Both the position numbers and the translations under genes were made by a program. Under the pieces are notes generated by a model. That model did no database searches. It had not been told where the DNA came from and worked only from the letters and a program-made list of their open reading frames with translations. Shown piece after piece: positions 62,001 through 64,000 of a DNA stretch of 64,000 nucleotides; the first letter of the stretch is position 1; each line of letters begins with the position of its first letter. The stretch covers positions 5,952,001 through 6,016,000 of the forward strand of contig OZ017797.1 in the NCBI GenBank assembly GCA_963969395.1, given 5' to 3'. This stretch comes from Pseudoscleropodium purum (taxonomy: Eukaryota; Streptophyta; Bryopsida; Hypnales; Brachytheciaceae).

Positions 62001-63228
62001 AAATACTCCAATGCAGCCCCAAGTACGAAAGCAACGTAACTATAACATATAAAACTTGCACCCCTTTCACTTTAGCACAAAAAGGATCAGGACCATTATT
62101 ATATTGAGGAACTAGCCCACTTTTGAAGCACTTTATTTCATTGCCCACTAGTCCATTGCCAGGTATGCAATCATAGTCTGATGAACTCACAGGCAAACAT
62201 GCCAACCAAGGATTGAATGAAAGAAAATAAACAATTTTAAAGTGAACCGCAAACATATAGTTCAAGGTAGTTCACCAAGAAAAACTGGATTCCTATTCTT
62301 GTTCACTGTTTATTTATTCCTAGGGTGATCATGCAGCTCCTCAAGAATGTTAGGAAACCAGTACATTATTGATTAGACCCGAACATAGTAATTATGTCAA
62401 AGAGGTGATTTAAACCGCACCTCCACGAGCGATAGCACCAGTAGACACTTCTTCTTGTTGCTTACGCTTCAAGTCTGTTCTGAATCGATCAAGCGCATGC
62501 AGCTCATGATACAAATCCTGCATCCAGTCAGATCTCGTCATTGTCATAGTCACTAATTGTTGGCCAAATTGATTTTGTCACACCAATTCGGAATTATACA
62601 AAAATTCATCAATTCTGAAAATTACAAGAATATATAGTTTGTACGAAGTCAAAAGAGAGAGTTGAGGATGTAGGCAAGAGACCTTGAGTCCTTTATATCA
62701 TGAGGTCCAACGTTTAATTTTAAGATGTTCGTCAATATCTTCTCGATTTTCTCCATTTTTTTGTATTCTCTAAATTTGAATTAAGTAGTGAAAAATAGTG
62801 ATGTCTACTAAGGTTGTGTCAACGTTAGGATATTGAAATGGCATTTAACACTAAAGAAAAAACACGAGATACTGCAATCTGCAGGTTAAGGGAACTAGAC
62901 TTTACCGCAGTGTTCTGAGCAAGAAGCATCAAATCGTCCATGATCCTATCCGCGTCCACGCTAGAGAGTCTTAGAATCTCCGTCTCTTTAAACAGGCTGC
63001 AGAGCATCTCCACTTTCTAAGTCGAAGATTGGACATAAAATTACAACAAGATAGATTGACAGGAGACTAATCATAAAGTGGGAACCCATATACACAAGAA
63101 AACTACCAACTTACGAAGTATGATAGCATGCTCACCGCCGGAAGACTCGGTCATAGCCATGCCATTGCGAATCTTTGCAATGGTTGCCGAACCTCACAAC
63201 TTCGTCAGTAAACACTTTCAGCTCGTTC
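58565..63228 (-). CDS. PSI: PSK SIMULATOR-like protein (DUF3475/DUF668), 3' ten exons; 5' end outside the window
   Basis: Exons in coding order: 63228-63136, 62996-62906, 62517-62421, 61753-61656, 61512-61443, 61288-61182, 60825-60697, 60299-60223, 60002-59958, 59318-58565. All are GT-AG with matching phases, giving 519 residues of the C-terminal part. Landmarks: EVVRFGNHCKDSQWHGYD (end of DUF3475), DLYHELHALDRFRTDLKRK (coiled coil), then DUF668 with KLGSSGLALHYANLINQID, NTRDNLYQALPPSVKTALRA, SWLVPVASNTT and HHGFGWVGEWANTG, followed by KVENYILELIVGLHYLV. Arabidopsis PSI proteins promote growth linked to phytosulfokine signalling and are N-myristoylated in part; that N-terminus lies beyond 64000. 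Odd feature: an Asn-rich insertion with about 19 consecutive Asn codons shortly after DUF668. The Ser/Pro-rich tail (SPPPFGMF, DYSPRKLIPGLSKSLE) is family-like. Other DUF3475/DUF668 proteins are the only alternative. Confidence 0.87.
59018..59180 (-). repeat. Trinucleotide repeat encoding polyasparagine in the PSI-like gene
   Basis: Pure GTT units run from 59018 to 59075 on the plus strand (AAC on the coding strand, about 19 Asn). Imperfect GTT/GAT/GCT units follow to about 59180. The tract stays in frame and lies within the last exon. Confidence 0.9.
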
Positions 63229-64000
63229 CTGCCAACATGAAAGTCAGTCACATTTACTGACATTTACATAAAAGTCGTCAGACCCGAGAAAATATCTTCA
63301 AAGATTTGGAGCCTCAATGATGACGAGACGCTCTAAAGCTTTCAAGGACCAAACAGGGCTCCAAATGTGGTACAGTTGAAAGGCATCAGAGATGTTCACT
63401 AGTGAACATCTCAAGGTGAGGACACTTTTAGAGTACTATGCCATTCCAACTTCAAAAACTCACAGCTAATTCCAAAAGAGTCTTTAAGGGCACTTTTAGA
63501 ATACTATTTTATTCCAACTTCAACAACTCATAGCTGATTCCACAAGAGTTTGAAAAACACGAATCAAAAAGGGTTTGATGCGGCTTCCATTCTTCTTTTA
63601 AGGAAATTGACTGAAAAATATTTTAAAAGAGTGCAACACCTCCCCAAAGCTGGATTAGCACTTGAAAAGACGCTGTCAGCACCCCTCTGCCTTAGTGAGT
63701 TAGTGTATAATTGGGAAGCTACATGCTCCCAAGTATGCAGTTAAGGATGACTTGGTAGAAAGAAACTCTGGTAGCAAGACCAGCACCTTCAGAGGTGTCA
63801 AGAGGGCAACCAGCCACTATGGATGCGGTAGGCTGTGCATACGTGCATCGTCCACGGGTGAGAATCAATTGGACTTAGAATTGTGAGCTAAAATGTATTG
63901 TGGCTCATGCAGGATTTCAAGCATGACCATGAATATGAAGAACAATCAACAATTTACACAATTTACACAAATTTTCAAGTTGTCCCACCTCTTGTCCGCA
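63229..64000 (-). other. Intron of the PSI-like gene extending past the window edge
   Basis: The exon at 63136-63228 begins after a TTGGCAG acceptor. No upstream exon encoding the N-terminal DUF3475 sequence was found to 64000, so this intron is at least 772 bases long, longer than any other in the visible gene. The small plus-strand frame at 63550-63744 is not supported. Confidence 0.55.

Overview
This window is nuclear DNA from a land plant. Five genes can be read, and all belong to plant or plant-typical families: an NDT-type NAD+ carrier, the SF3b subunit PHF5A, a homeobox-DDT (RLT-type) chromatin-remodelling subunit, a small conserved plant protein of unknown function, and a PSK-SIMULATOR-like DUF3475/DUF668 protein. 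Introns are spliceosomal, GT-AG and mostly 80-500 bp. Exons are clearly more GC-rich than the very AT-rich intergenic DNA. Short introns, a pogo-type transposase and this sharp GC contrast would fit a bryophyte, but this is inference and the species cannot be read from the window.

Layout. 1-9257 is AT-rich, gene-free repeat DNA. 9258-11043 holds the NDT leader and its intronless coding region (+). PHF5A (13999-14331, -) converges on it. The RLT-type gene (18451-28144, +) lies divergent from PHF5A across a GC-rich 5' region (15611-18450); its 22 exons join in one frame to 1,835 residues. 28145-53000 is almost entirely transposon and repeat DNA. A compact single-exon gene (54559-55239, +) and the 3' part of a PSK-SIMULATOR-like gene (58565-63228, -, continuing past the right edge) form a convergent pair at the right end.

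Mobile DNA is the most distinctive content. Reading the termini gives: a 2.6-kb pogo/mariner-type element with TA duplications, matching inverted ends and a broken DDE transposase; a 1.6-kb CACTA element with CAA duplications; a 236-bp hAT MITE with a perfect 8-bp duplication; a second hAT-like MITE; a Mutator-like foldback MITE; two copies of a CATTA-ended MITE; and a set of six or seven elements that share a terminal motif beginning CCCCTAAA next to TTAA. The TTAA set has no recognisable transposase here. It resembles piggyBac or Sola type non-autonomous elements, which would be unusual in a plant. A further family (three copies near 3.4, 5.1 and 37.7 kb) is bounded by short direct repeats and carries a degenerate minisatellite and a G-run.

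The genes are unrelated housekeeping or chromatin functions with no operon-like logic. RLT acts with ISWI remodellers in the nucleus, PHF5A in the U2 snRNP, NDT in organelle NAD+ import, and PSI-like proteins in growth signalling at the cell periphery or nucleus.
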